The notes under the pieces: model-generated
Told to the model about the DNA's origin: nothing
What the model saw: only the letters and a program-made list of their open reading frames with translations
Database searches by the model: none
Shown: piece after piece, positions 1 through 7,599 of the stretch
How the letters are laid out: each line of letters begins with the position of its first letter
How positions within the stretch are numbered: the stretch's first letter is position 1
Origin: Lachnospiraceae bacterium
GTDB taxonomy: Bacteria > Bacillota_A > Clostridia > Lachnospirales > Lachnospiraceae
Length of the DNA: 7,749 nucleotides
NCBI GenBank assembly: GCA_017632755.1
Contig: JAGBQU010000191.1
Coordinates: forward strand, 1 to 7,749
Reading direction: 5' to 3'
Position numbers and translations under genes: made by a program

Positions 1-157
1 TACGACCGGATACAAGGAAGTGGAAATGCACTACGATGTGGACGAAAAGCTGATCGGAGGCATGAAGATCCGCATCGGTGATCGCGTGGTTGACAGCAGT
101 GTTCAGACAAAGCTGAGTGAGATGACAAAGCAGTTATTGAATATTCAGCTTGCATAA
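1..157 (+). CDS. atpH: ATP synthase F1 delta subunit, C-terminal end (partial)
   Basis: This is the last 51 codons of the delta subunit (first full codon at base 2, TAA at 155-157); the start lies outside the window. The visible residues contain the family's C-terminal signature, a beta-hairpin with LIGGMKIRIGDRVVD followed by a helix ending KQLLNIQLA. Delta sits at the top of the F1 head and ties it to the peripheral stalk (subunit b), so the catalytic head does not rotate with the central stalk. The gene is followed after 30 bases by atpA, as in the usual bacterial atpBEFHAGDC order, which supports the call. Nothing can be said about the N-terminal domain or the operon promoter. Confidence 0.93.
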   Translation, partial: TTGYKEVEMHYDVDEKLIGGMKIRIGDRVVDSSVQTKLSEMTKQLLNIQLA

Positions 158-181
158 AAAAGAGAAAAGAAAGGTGCGTAA

Positions 182-1693
<1,512 letters not shown>

Positions 1694-1713
1694 AGAAAGT
1701 CAGGTGATGATGC

Positions 1714-2565
1714 ATGGCTTCCATGAGAAGCATCAAGAGACGTAAGGCGAGTGTACAGAGTACACAGCAGATCACAAAGGCGATGAAGCTCGTTTCCACA
1801 GTAAAACTCCAGCGCTCCAAGATGAGAGCGGAGCAGTCGAAGGCTTATTTTAACGGCATGTACGCCACGATAAAGAGCATTCTGGCAAGAGCCGGAGCCA
1901 TCAGACATCCCTATCTTCAGGGTGTGGACACGGACAAAAAAGGCATCATAGTCATTACCTCAAACCGCGGACTCGCAGGCGGATACAATTCCAATGTGAC
2001 AAAGCTGATCACGAACGGCGATTGGAACAAAGAGGATTTAAAGATCTATTCCGTCGGCAAGAAGGGGCGTGATACCCTTTCCAGAAAGGGATATGAGATC
2101 GCAGCAGATTACTCGGATTATATCGAGGATCCGGTGTATATGGAGGCAATGCAGATCTCCCGGGAAGTGCTTAAGGCATACGAAGACGGGGAGATCGGCG
2201 AAATCTATCTTGCTTATACCTCTTTTAAGAATACGGTCAGCCATATCCCGACCGTGTTAAAGCTTCTGCCGATCGACTCGGCTGAGATACAAAAGGCGGA
2301 CAAAGAAGGTATCATGAACTTTGAGATGGATGAGGAGGATGCGCTTGCGCTGCTCATACCCAAGTATGTGACCTCGATCATCTATGGCGGGATGGTGGAA
2401 GCGATCGCGAGTGAGAACGGGGCGAGAATGCAGGCGATGGATTCCGCAACGAGCAACGCGGAAGAGATGATCGACAAGCTGTCCTTACAATATAACAGAG
2501 CGCGTCAGGGCTCTATTACGCAGGAACTTACAGAGATTATCGCAGGTGCACAGGCGATTTCATAG
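1714..2565 (+). CDS. atpG: ATP synthase F1 gamma subunit
   Basis: This 283-residue protein is the central rotor shaft that turns inside the alpha/beta hexamer and links the c-ring to catalysis. The two long helices that form the coiled-coil shaft are at the ends: an N-terminal helix with STQQITKAMKLVSTVKL (16-32) and a C-terminal one with AMDSATSNAEEMIDKLSLQY (241-260) followed by NRARQGSITQEL. Between them is the Rossmann-like domain with the conserved ITSNRGLAGGYN at 81-92. The ATG at 1714 follows an AGGTGATG Shine-Dalgarno (1702-1709) after four bases and gives the standard MASMRSIKRR start. It lies in the atp operon, 20 bases after atpA and 71 bases before atpD. Confidence 0.97.
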   Translation: MASMRSIKRRKASVQSTQQITKAMKLVSTVKLQRSKMRAEQSKAYFNGMYATIKSILARAGAIRHPYLQGVDTDKKGIIVITSNRGLAGGYNSNVTKLITNGDWNKEDLKIYSVGKKGRDTLSRKGYEIAADYSDYIEDPVYMEAMQISREVLKAYEDGEIGEIYLAYTSFKNTVSHIPTVLKLLPIDSAEIQKADKEGIMNFEMDEEDALALLIPKYVTSIIYGGMVEAIASENGARMQAMDSATSNAEEMIDKLSLQYNRARQGSITQELTEIIAGAQAIS

Positions 2566-2576
2566 AGCCGGCTTTG

Positions 2577-2600
2577 CACAGATCACAGGCATGTCTGTGA
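2577..2600 (+). other. Small hairpin in the atpG-atpD spacer
   Basis: The 71-base gap between atpG and atpD, the longest inside this operon, holds two overlapping inverted repeats. TCACAG (2583-2588) pairs with CTGTGA (2595-2600) around a six-base loop. Alternatively CACAGA (2577-2582) pairs with TCTGTG (2594-2599). No T-run follows, so it is not a terminator. It may affect mRNA processing or the relative translation of gamma and beta, but that is inference and the stem is short enough to arise by chance. Confidence 0.3.
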
Positions 2601-2612
2601 GGCGAATACTAA

Positions 2613-4025
<1,413 letters not shown>

Positions 4026-4036
4026 GGGGTGAGCGG

Positions 4037-4441
4037 ATGGCAGACGAGAGAGCTTTTGAATTAAATATCATTACACCCGACCGCGTCTTTTATCGCGGAG
4101 AGGTGAATATGGTGGAGTTTAACACCACAGAGGGAGAGGTCGGGATCTATAAAAATCATATTCCCATGACCTTTCTGCTAAAGCCCGGTATTCTGACGAT
4201 CCACGAGAGTGAGGAGATCAAGGAAGCTGCCCTTCATGAGGGCTTTGTCGAGGTTCTGGGTGACAAAGTGACGATCATGGCGGAAGTCATAGAGTGGCCT
4301 GACGAGATCGATCAGGAGAGGGCACAGGCCGCGATGGACAGGGCAAAGGAGAGGATCGTGCAAAAGGACAGTGCGACAGACATTGCCCGTGCGGAGACGG
4401 CACTTGCCAGAGCGGTTGCCCGGATTCAGGTGATAATATAA
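4037..4441 (+). CDS. atpC: ATP synthase F1 epsilon subunit
   Basis: This 134-residue protein has usual family length. Epsilon binds gamma at the foot of the rotor, couples it to the c-ring, and in many bacteria its C-terminal helices inhibit ATP hydrolysis. The N-terminal beta-sandwich (about 5-88) shows NIITPDRVFYRGEV and EGEVGIYKNHIP, which are conserved positions of the family. The C-terminal part (about 93-134) is two alanine- and charge-rich helices. The ATG at 4037 is preceded by a strong GGGGTGAG site at 4026-4033 right behind the atpD stop, so translation is probably coupled. It is the last gene of the operon, with a terminator starting 33 bases after its stop. Confidence 0.96.
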   Translation: MADERAFELNIITPDRVFYRGEVNMVEFNTTEGEVGIYKNHIPMTFLLKPGILTIHESEEIKEAALHEGFVEVLGDKVTIMAEVIEWPDEIDQERAQAAMDRAKERIVQKDSATDIARAETALARAVARIQVII

Positions 4442-4474
4442 GAGTCGGGCATACATTTTAATCTAAGAGATTGC

Positions 4475-4515
4475 GAGAGCCGGGGGAGTATATCCTATTT
4501 CCCCGGCTCTCTTTT
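4475..4515 (+). terminator. Intrinsic terminator of the atp operon
   Basis: GAGAGCCGGGG (4475-4485) is perfectly complementary to CCCCGGCTCTC (4501-4511), giving an 11-bp GC-rich stem with a 15-base loop, followed at once by TTTT (4512-4515). It stands 33 bases after the atpC stop, the expected place for the operon end. The T-run is short (four T then A), so some readthrough is possible. Confidence 0.9.
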
Positions 4516-4516
4516 A

Positions 4517-4551
4517 TGTAATAGGAAATTGCTCCGCAATTCCCTATTACA
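4517..4551. repeat. 35-base near-perfect palindrome
   Basis: The arm TGTAATAGGAAATTGC (4517-4532) and the arm GCAATTCCCTATTACA (4536-4551) pair over 15 of 16 positions (one A/C mismatch) around the three-base loop TCC. It begins two bases after the T-run of the atp terminator and is not followed by a T-run, so it is a separate element. The form is that of a dispersed intergenic palindrome (REP- or MITE-like). I recall similar AATAGG...CCTATT palindromes in Lachnospiraceae genomes, but copy number cannot be judged from one window. Confidence 0.75.
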
Positions 4552-4556
4552 CAAAA

Positions 4557-4654
4557 AGCGCTCCGCTATGGATGCGCACTCGCGCGTAATGAAAACGTTG
4601 CATAAATGCAACCGCGCTCGGCGCGTGAATGCCGCAAGCGGCATTCGTTTTTAT
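4557..4654. repeat. Multi-hairpin intergenic element with four-way junction
   Basis: Almost every base here can pair. In order: AGCG/CGCT (4557-4567, loop CTC); a 6-bp hairpin at 4572-4587 (loop ACTC, one G-T pair); then an outer stem of 4589-4596 with 4647-4654 (8 bp, one G-T pair). That stem encloses three contiguous hairpins: GTTGCAT/ATGCAAC (4597-4612), CGCGC/GCGCG (4613-4625, loop TCG) and GAATGCCGC/GCGGCATTC (4627-4646). Only T4626 is unpaired at the junction. CTCGCGCGTAATG (4579-4591) recurs imperfectly as CTCGGCGCGTGAATG (4617-4631). It could be a mobile palindromic repeat or a structured RNA made by readthrough. No promoter of its own is seen. Confidence 0.6.
4627..4652 (+). terminator. 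Possible second terminator behind the atp operon
   Basis: GAATGCCGC (4627-4635) pairs perfectly with GCGGCATTC (4638-4646) and is followed by GTTTTT. This is terminator-like and could stop transcripts that pass the main terminator. The same stem is the third arm of the four-way structure described above, so its main role may be different. The loop would be AA, or CAAG if the last pair opens. Confidence 0.35.
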
Positions 4655-4668
4655 GTGGGAGTGAAATT

Positions 4669-4712
4669 CGCAATTGCAGATAAAATGATTGCGTAACGAT
4701 AAATATCGCGCA
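4669..4712 (+). other. Weak alternative hairpins upstream of the 127-residue gene
   Basis: Two mutually exclusive pairings share the same bases. CGCAAT (4669-4674) can pair with ATTGCG (4688-4693). Alternatively TGCG (4690-4693) pairs with CGCA (4709-4712), enclosing CGATA/TATCG (4697-4708). They lie upstream of the likely -10 box, so they would be in RNA only if transcription starts further upstream. No known riboswitch or leader motif is recognised. Confidence 0.25.
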
Positions 4713-4716
4713 TGCA

Positions 4717-4722
4717 TATGAT
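4717..4722 (+). promoter_or_regulatory. Possible -10 box for the 127-residue gene
   Basis: TATGAT followed by AAG stands 22 bases before the ATG at 4745. The same TATGAT hexamer serves as the proposed -10 in both copies of the downstream repeat promoter. No good -35 lies 16-18 bases upstream, so the call is tentative. A separate promoter is expected because the atp operon terminates at 4515. Confidence 0.3.
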
Positions 4723-4744
4723 AAGAAAAAACGGGTAGGCTGAC

Positions 4745-5128
4745 ATGAGTAAGCGCAACATACTGCCCTTTTACATGACGTATCCGCCGACCGGACCGGA
4801 TGGTCAGGAGAGCACCATGTGGGAAGATCTGGAATACCTGCAGCAGATGTATCCCATGGGTGCAAAGATCGTACAAAATGAGATCAATAAGACGATCAAC
4901 ACATACGATTACCGCGGCAGTCTCATCTATGATCAATATCCGGATCGCAGGATGCTTTACAAGATCGCAGGCGAAGTCCTCACATCCATGCGGGAAAACA
5001 GAGTCAAGTATCAAGGGAACCGGCAATACCTGATGCTCCTGGAGTGGGAGGGAATCGAGGAATTCATCACGGTACTGCTCTTTTATGAGATCTTAAGACG
5101 CAGACATCACAATCTTGGTAGCGAATAA
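4745..5128 (+). CDS. Uncharacterised 127-residue protein
   Basis: I do not recognise a function. The protein resembles, from memory, a family of small conserved hypothetical proteins of Lachnospiraceae with an N-terminal PFYMTYP-like segment, a central RDLEYLQQMYP-like helix and a C-terminal tail rich in arginine. Here these are LPFYMTYP (7-14), WEDLEYLQQMYP (26-37), SLIYDQYPDRRMLYKIA (59-75) and FITVLLFYEILRRRHH (107-122). It has no signal peptide and no clear membrane segment, though 107-116 is hydrophobic; it is probably cytosolic and mainly helical. It is rich in tyrosine and methionine and has no cysteine. The ATG at 4745 follows a weak GGGTAGG site (4733-4739) five bases upstream. It follows the ATP synthase operon but lies beyond the terminator, so functional linkage is not implied. 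Confidence 0.8.
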   Translation: MSKRNILPFYMTYPPTGPDGQESTMWEDLEYLQQMYPMGAKIVQNEINKTINTYDYRGSLIYDQYPDRRMLYKIAGEVLTSMRENRVKYQGNRQYLMLLEWEGIEEFITVLLFYEILRRRHHNLGSE

Positions 5129-5160
5129 AAGCATGCAAAAAAAGGAACGCAAAACGATAT

Positions 5161-5199
5161 CCCGGGCATAGAGATATGTGCCGGGATGTGTTATGATAA
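5161..5199. repeat. Direct repeat copy 1: dyad plus promoter element
   Basis: This 39-base segment matches 6291-6330 at every position except one extra G in the second copy. It contains a dyad, CCCGGGCATA (5161-5170) with TATGTGCCGGG (5175-5185), around a GAGA loop: ten pairs including one G-T, with G5180 bulged. The tail ATGTGTTATGATAA carries an extended -10. The similarity ends sharply on both sides. The two copies are about 1.13 kb apart and bracket the acyltransferase gene. Confidence 0.85.
5169..5197 (+). promoter_or_regulatory. Predicted sigma-A promoter for the acyltransferase
   Basis: TAGAGA (5169-5174, four of six matches to TTGACA) is followed after 17 bases by TATGAT (5192-5197, five of six matches to TATAAT), with TGT directly before it forming an extended -10. 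The start point would be near 5204. The dyad of the repeat covers the -35 box and most of the spacer, a layout typical of a repressor operator; that role is inferred. Confidence 0.55.
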
Positions 5200-5240
5200 G
5201 GACGAATGCAACGATCCGCATTATTTGAGAAACGTTGTAC

Positions 5241-5252
5241 AAGGAAAGGAAG
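5241..5252 (+). promoter_or_regulatory. Ribosome binding site deciding the acyltransferase start
   Basis: AAGGAAAGGAAG lies seven bases before GTG 5260. The upstream in-frame ATG at 5206 has only AAGGA at three bases spacing and would sit about two bases from the predicted transcription start, so GTG 5260 is preferred. Confidence 0.5.
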
Positions 5253-5259
5253 ACCTGGG

Positions 5260-6273
5260 GTGGATGCTTTACTTTTGTCTGCTATTCTTTTATTGCTATA
5301 TCGCATAAAGCCCTGTTTTATCAATGGCAATGAGGCCTATTTGTCTGTGGAGGATACCAATGCCGTAAAAGGCGTGTTTATCATTTTTGTCTTTTTCAGG
5401 CACATTACGTCTTACATCGATCAATTTGGCAAAACGGATCTGCATATGCTCCATTTGAATTACTATCTGGATCAGCTGATAGTGGTCATGTTTCTTTTTT
5501 ATTCGGGCTATGGCATATACTATTCCATAAAAAACAAAGAAAGGTACATGACAACTTTTTTCAAAAAGAGGATTCTAAGCCTGCTTCTTGAATTTGACAT
5601 CATCGTTTTTCTCTATTATTTGGTCGGAAGAATGATCGGCAAAGACTATTCCGCAAAAAGGCTGCTGTTTTCCTTTGCGGGATGGAAATCGGTAGGAAAC
5701 AGTAACTGGTATATTTTTTCCATTTTTATCCTGTATCTGATCACACTTGTTTCGTATATGCTTTTTCAAAAGCGGAAGGCGCTCTTTATTCTCTCTCATG
5801 TGATCCTGACTGCGCTGTATATCATCACTATGATGAGATATAAGGAAAGCTTTTGGTATAACACCGTGTGTGCATATGTATTTGGTATCTTCTGGGGGTG
5901 CTATAAGGATGAGATTGATGAGCTGCTAAAGAAAAAACCCGTTTTCCTGCTGCTCTTTGTTCTGAGCTTGATCACCTATCATTTTTCCAGAACATATTCG
6001 TCACACGTTGTTTTGTATGAGATCATGTCCGTCTCCTTTGCCCTCATTGTCTTGCTGGTGACAAAAGTGATCCGCTTCGGCAATGCGGCCCTGCATTTTT
6101 TGGGAAAAAATCTGTTCCCGCTGTACATGCTGCAAAGGTTGCCGATGATCGTATTAAGCAGGAATGCAAATGTGATGTCTGATAATGCGGTTTTTATGCT
6201 TTGCTGCGCACTCCTCACGATCCTTCTGACGTACGGGTATGTGTATATAAAACAAAGGATAAAATCCAGATAG
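5260..6273 (+). CDS. Integral-membrane acyltransferase, acyltransferase-3 family
   Basis: With the GTG start the protein has 337 residues; an in-frame ATG at 5206 would add 18 charged residues. About ten hydrophobic segments fill the sequence (roughly 3-14, 36-52, 68-86, 105-125, 148-170, 174-191, 199-213, 227-241, 250-270, 310-330). K37 and H48 in the second segment fit the K/R-X10-H motif of the family. FLFYSGYGI (78-86), NSNWYIF (147-153) and LGKNLFPLYMLQ (281-292) are also typical. Family members move acyl groups, often acetyl, onto extracytoplasmic sugars, polysaccharides or other envelope molecules; the substrate here is unknown. The gene is clearly more AT-rich than its neighbours (18 of 60 bases are G or C at 5701-5760, against 35 of 60 at 3421-3480 in atpD) and is bracketed by direct repeats, so it may have been acquired separately. 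Confidence 0.82.
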   Translation: MDALLLSAILLLLYRIKPCFINGNEAYLSVEDTNAVKGVFIIFVFFRHITSYIDQFGKTDLHMLHLNYYLDQLIVVMFLFYSGYGIYYSIKNKERYMTTFFKKRILSLLLEFDIIVFLYYLVGRMIGKDYSAKRLLFSFAGWKSVGNSNWYIFSIFILYLITLVSYMLFQKRKALFILSHVILTALYIITMMRYKESFWYNTVCAYVFGIFWGCYKDEIDELLKKKPVFLLLFVLSLITYHFSRTYSSHVVLYEIMSVSFALIVLLVTKVIRFGNAALHFLGKNLFPLYMLQRLPMIVLSRNANVMSDNAVFMLCCALLTILLTYGYVYIKQRIKSR

Positions 6274-6290
6274 CTTATACAAAAAATGAT

Positions 6291-6330
6291 CCCGGGGCAT
6301 AGAGATATGTGCCGGGATGTGTTATGATAA
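6291..6330. repeat. Direct repeat copy 2: dyad plus promoter element
   Basis: This is the second copy of the element at 5161-5199, differing by one extra G in the left arm. The arms are CCCGGGGCATA (6291-6301) and TATGTGCCGGG (6306-6316) around GAGA. The extra G turns the bulge of copy 1 into a G/G mismatch, so the dyad survives. It begins 17 bases after the acyltransferase stop and ends 27 bases before the methyltransferase start. Confidence 0.85.
6300..6328 (+). promoter_or_regulatory. Predicted sigma-A promoter for the methyltransferase
   Basis: It is identical to the promoter in copy 1: TAGAGA (6300-6305), 17-base spacer, extended -10 TGTTATGAT with TATGAT at 6323-6328. Transcription would start near 6335 and leave a leader of about 23 bases before ATG 6358. 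The dyad again covers the -35 and the spacer. Confidence 0.55.
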
Positions 6331-6347
6331 AGAGAAAATTGTGTTAT

Positions 6348-6353
6348 GGAGGG
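6348..6353 (+). promoter_or_regulatory. Ribosome binding site deciding the methyltransferase start
   Basis: GGAGGG lies four bases before ATG 6358. The upstream in-frame ATG at 6346 overlaps this site and has no good Shine-Dalgarno of its own, so 6358 is preferred. Confidence 0.65.
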
Positions 6354-6357
6354 CAGG

Positions 6358-7599
6358 ATGCAGAAAGTCATATCTTTGCTGGAAGAACAACTGACAGAGG
6401 AGCTTGGGCAGATCGTGCTGAGTGATCAAAGGGTGAAAAGCGACAAGTTTAAGGTGAAAGTGCGCCCGGTTGTGATCGGCGAGGAGTTGCGCTTTCAGTT
6501 CACATCCTATATCGGGACAAAGGTCATGCACGAAAATCTTGCAAAGCAGGAGGCCGTTTCAAAGATCACAGCCCTGTTAGAGAATGAATTCAAGCAGATG
6601 CAGCTGGCAAGCACGAGCGTGGACGCATCTGTGCTTGTGAGCAAAAAAGGAAAAGTGACATGCAAGGTCAGACCGCTTCAGAAAGAAAGCGGTAATGGCG
6701 GCGTAAGCGGTGGAGGTCCGACCGATATGAATAGCACAAACGATGGCGGCGATATGCATTCGGACATACGGGAGCAGCTCTCTCACAACCGCAGCAAAAA
6801 CTATATCCTTAAGGAGGGCGAACCCGTTCCCTTTCTCATCGATCTGGGTGTGCAGACGAAGGAGGGAAAGATCGTTAAGTCAAAGTATGATAAATTTCGG
6901 CAGATCAATCGCTTTTTGGAGTTCCTGGAGGATATTGCAAATGAACTTCCCAAAGACAGGACCGTCTCGATCCTCGATTTTGGATGTGGGAAATCCTATC
7001 TCACCTTTGCCATGTATTATTATCTCAAAATAAAGAGAAACTATGACATAGATGTCGTGGGACTGGATTTAAAGAAGGACGTGATCGCGGAGTGCAACAG
7101 GCTGCGTGACAAATATGGATATGAGAAGCTCCATTTCTTGTGCGGAGATATCAAGGAGTACCGGGAAAAAGAGCAGGTGGATATGGTGGTGACGCTGCAT
7201 GCCTGTGATACGGCGACCGATTATGCCCTCTTAAAAGCCGTGCAGTGGAATGCGAAGGTCATCCTATCCGTGCCCTGCTGTCAGCATGAGATCAACCGGC
7301 AGATCCAAAATGAGATGCTTGCGCCGATCCTCAAATACGGCTTGTTAAAGGAGCGGATCAGTGCGCTCATCACGGACGGCATCCGTGCCAATCTGCTCGA
7401 AGAGCTTGGCTACCGGACACAGATCCTGGAATTCATTGATCTGGAAAACACCCCCAAAAACATTTTGATCCGCGCAGTGAAGTCGGACAAAATGAAGCGG
7501 CGCAGTGCGGATGCAGTAAGCGGACTGCTTGAGCAGCTGCATACATCTCAGAGCCTCTACACTCTTTTGGAGAATTATAAAAAAGGAGTCATCTCATGA
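6358..7599 (+). CDS. Class I SAM-dependent methyltransferase, Methyltransf_32-like
   Basis: From ATG 6358 the protein has 413 residues (417 from ATG 6346). The C-terminal catalytic domain begins with HNRSKNYILKEG (143-154) and FLIDLGVQTKEGKIV (159-173). The SAM-binding motif I is ILDFGCGKSYLT (205-216), followed by GLDLK (235-239), LHACDTATD (280-288) and PCCQHE (306-311). This combination fits the PF13679-type family, related to eukaryotic METTL25-like proteins; the substrate is not known and RNA or protein are both possible. The N-terminal 110 residues form a separate basic alpha/beta module joined by a glycine-rich linker (about 112-132). The protein has no signal peptide or membrane segment, so it should be cytosolic. 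It probably has its own promoter in repeat copy 2, and its TGA overlaps the next gene's ATG. Confidence 0.87.
   Translation: MQKVISLLEEQLTEELGQIVLSDQRVKSDKFKVKVRPVVIGEELRFQFTSYIGTKVMHENLAKQEAVSKITALLENEFKQMQLASTSVDASVLVSKKGKVTCKVRPLQKESGNGGVSGGGPTDMNSTNDGGDMHSDIREQLSHNRSKNYILKEGEPVPFLIDLGVQTKEGKIVKSKYDKFRQINRFLEFLEDIANELPKDRTVSILDFGCGKSYLTFAMYYYLKIKRNYDIDVVGLDLKKDVIAECNRLRDKYGYEKLHFLCGDIKEYREKEQVDMVVTLHACDTATDYALLKAVQWNAKVILSVPCCQHEINRQIQNEMLAPILKYGLLKERISALITDGIRANLLEELGYRTQILEFIDLENTPKNILIRAVKSDKMKRRSADAVSGLLEQLHTSQSLYTLLENYKKGVIS

Noticed and set aside
4517..4712. Hairpin cluster as a CRISPR array
   Set aside because: There are no regularly spaced identical repeats and no cas genes; the units differ in size and sequence.
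4547..5026. Minus-strand reading frames crossing the structured spacer and the 127-residue gene
   Set aside because: They run through the palindromic repeats and antisense to a better-supported gene; no ribosome site or protein family signature is seen.
5161..5190. Repeat dyad as an intrinsic terminator of the 127-residue gene
   Set aside because: No T-run follows the stem on the + strand in either copy. On the minus strand copy 2 is followed by a T-run, but no minus-strand gene is present to need it.
5264..5308. Short frame from ATG 5264 as the true start of the acyltransferase, implying a frameshift
   Set aside because: It stops after 14 codons, while the GTG 5260 frame already supplies the expected first helix and RIKPCF without a frameshift.
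5161..6330. The repeat-bracketed acyltransferase as a transposon or insertion sequence
   Set aside because: There is no transposase, the flanking copies are direct rather than terminal inverted repeats, and no target-site duplication is visible.
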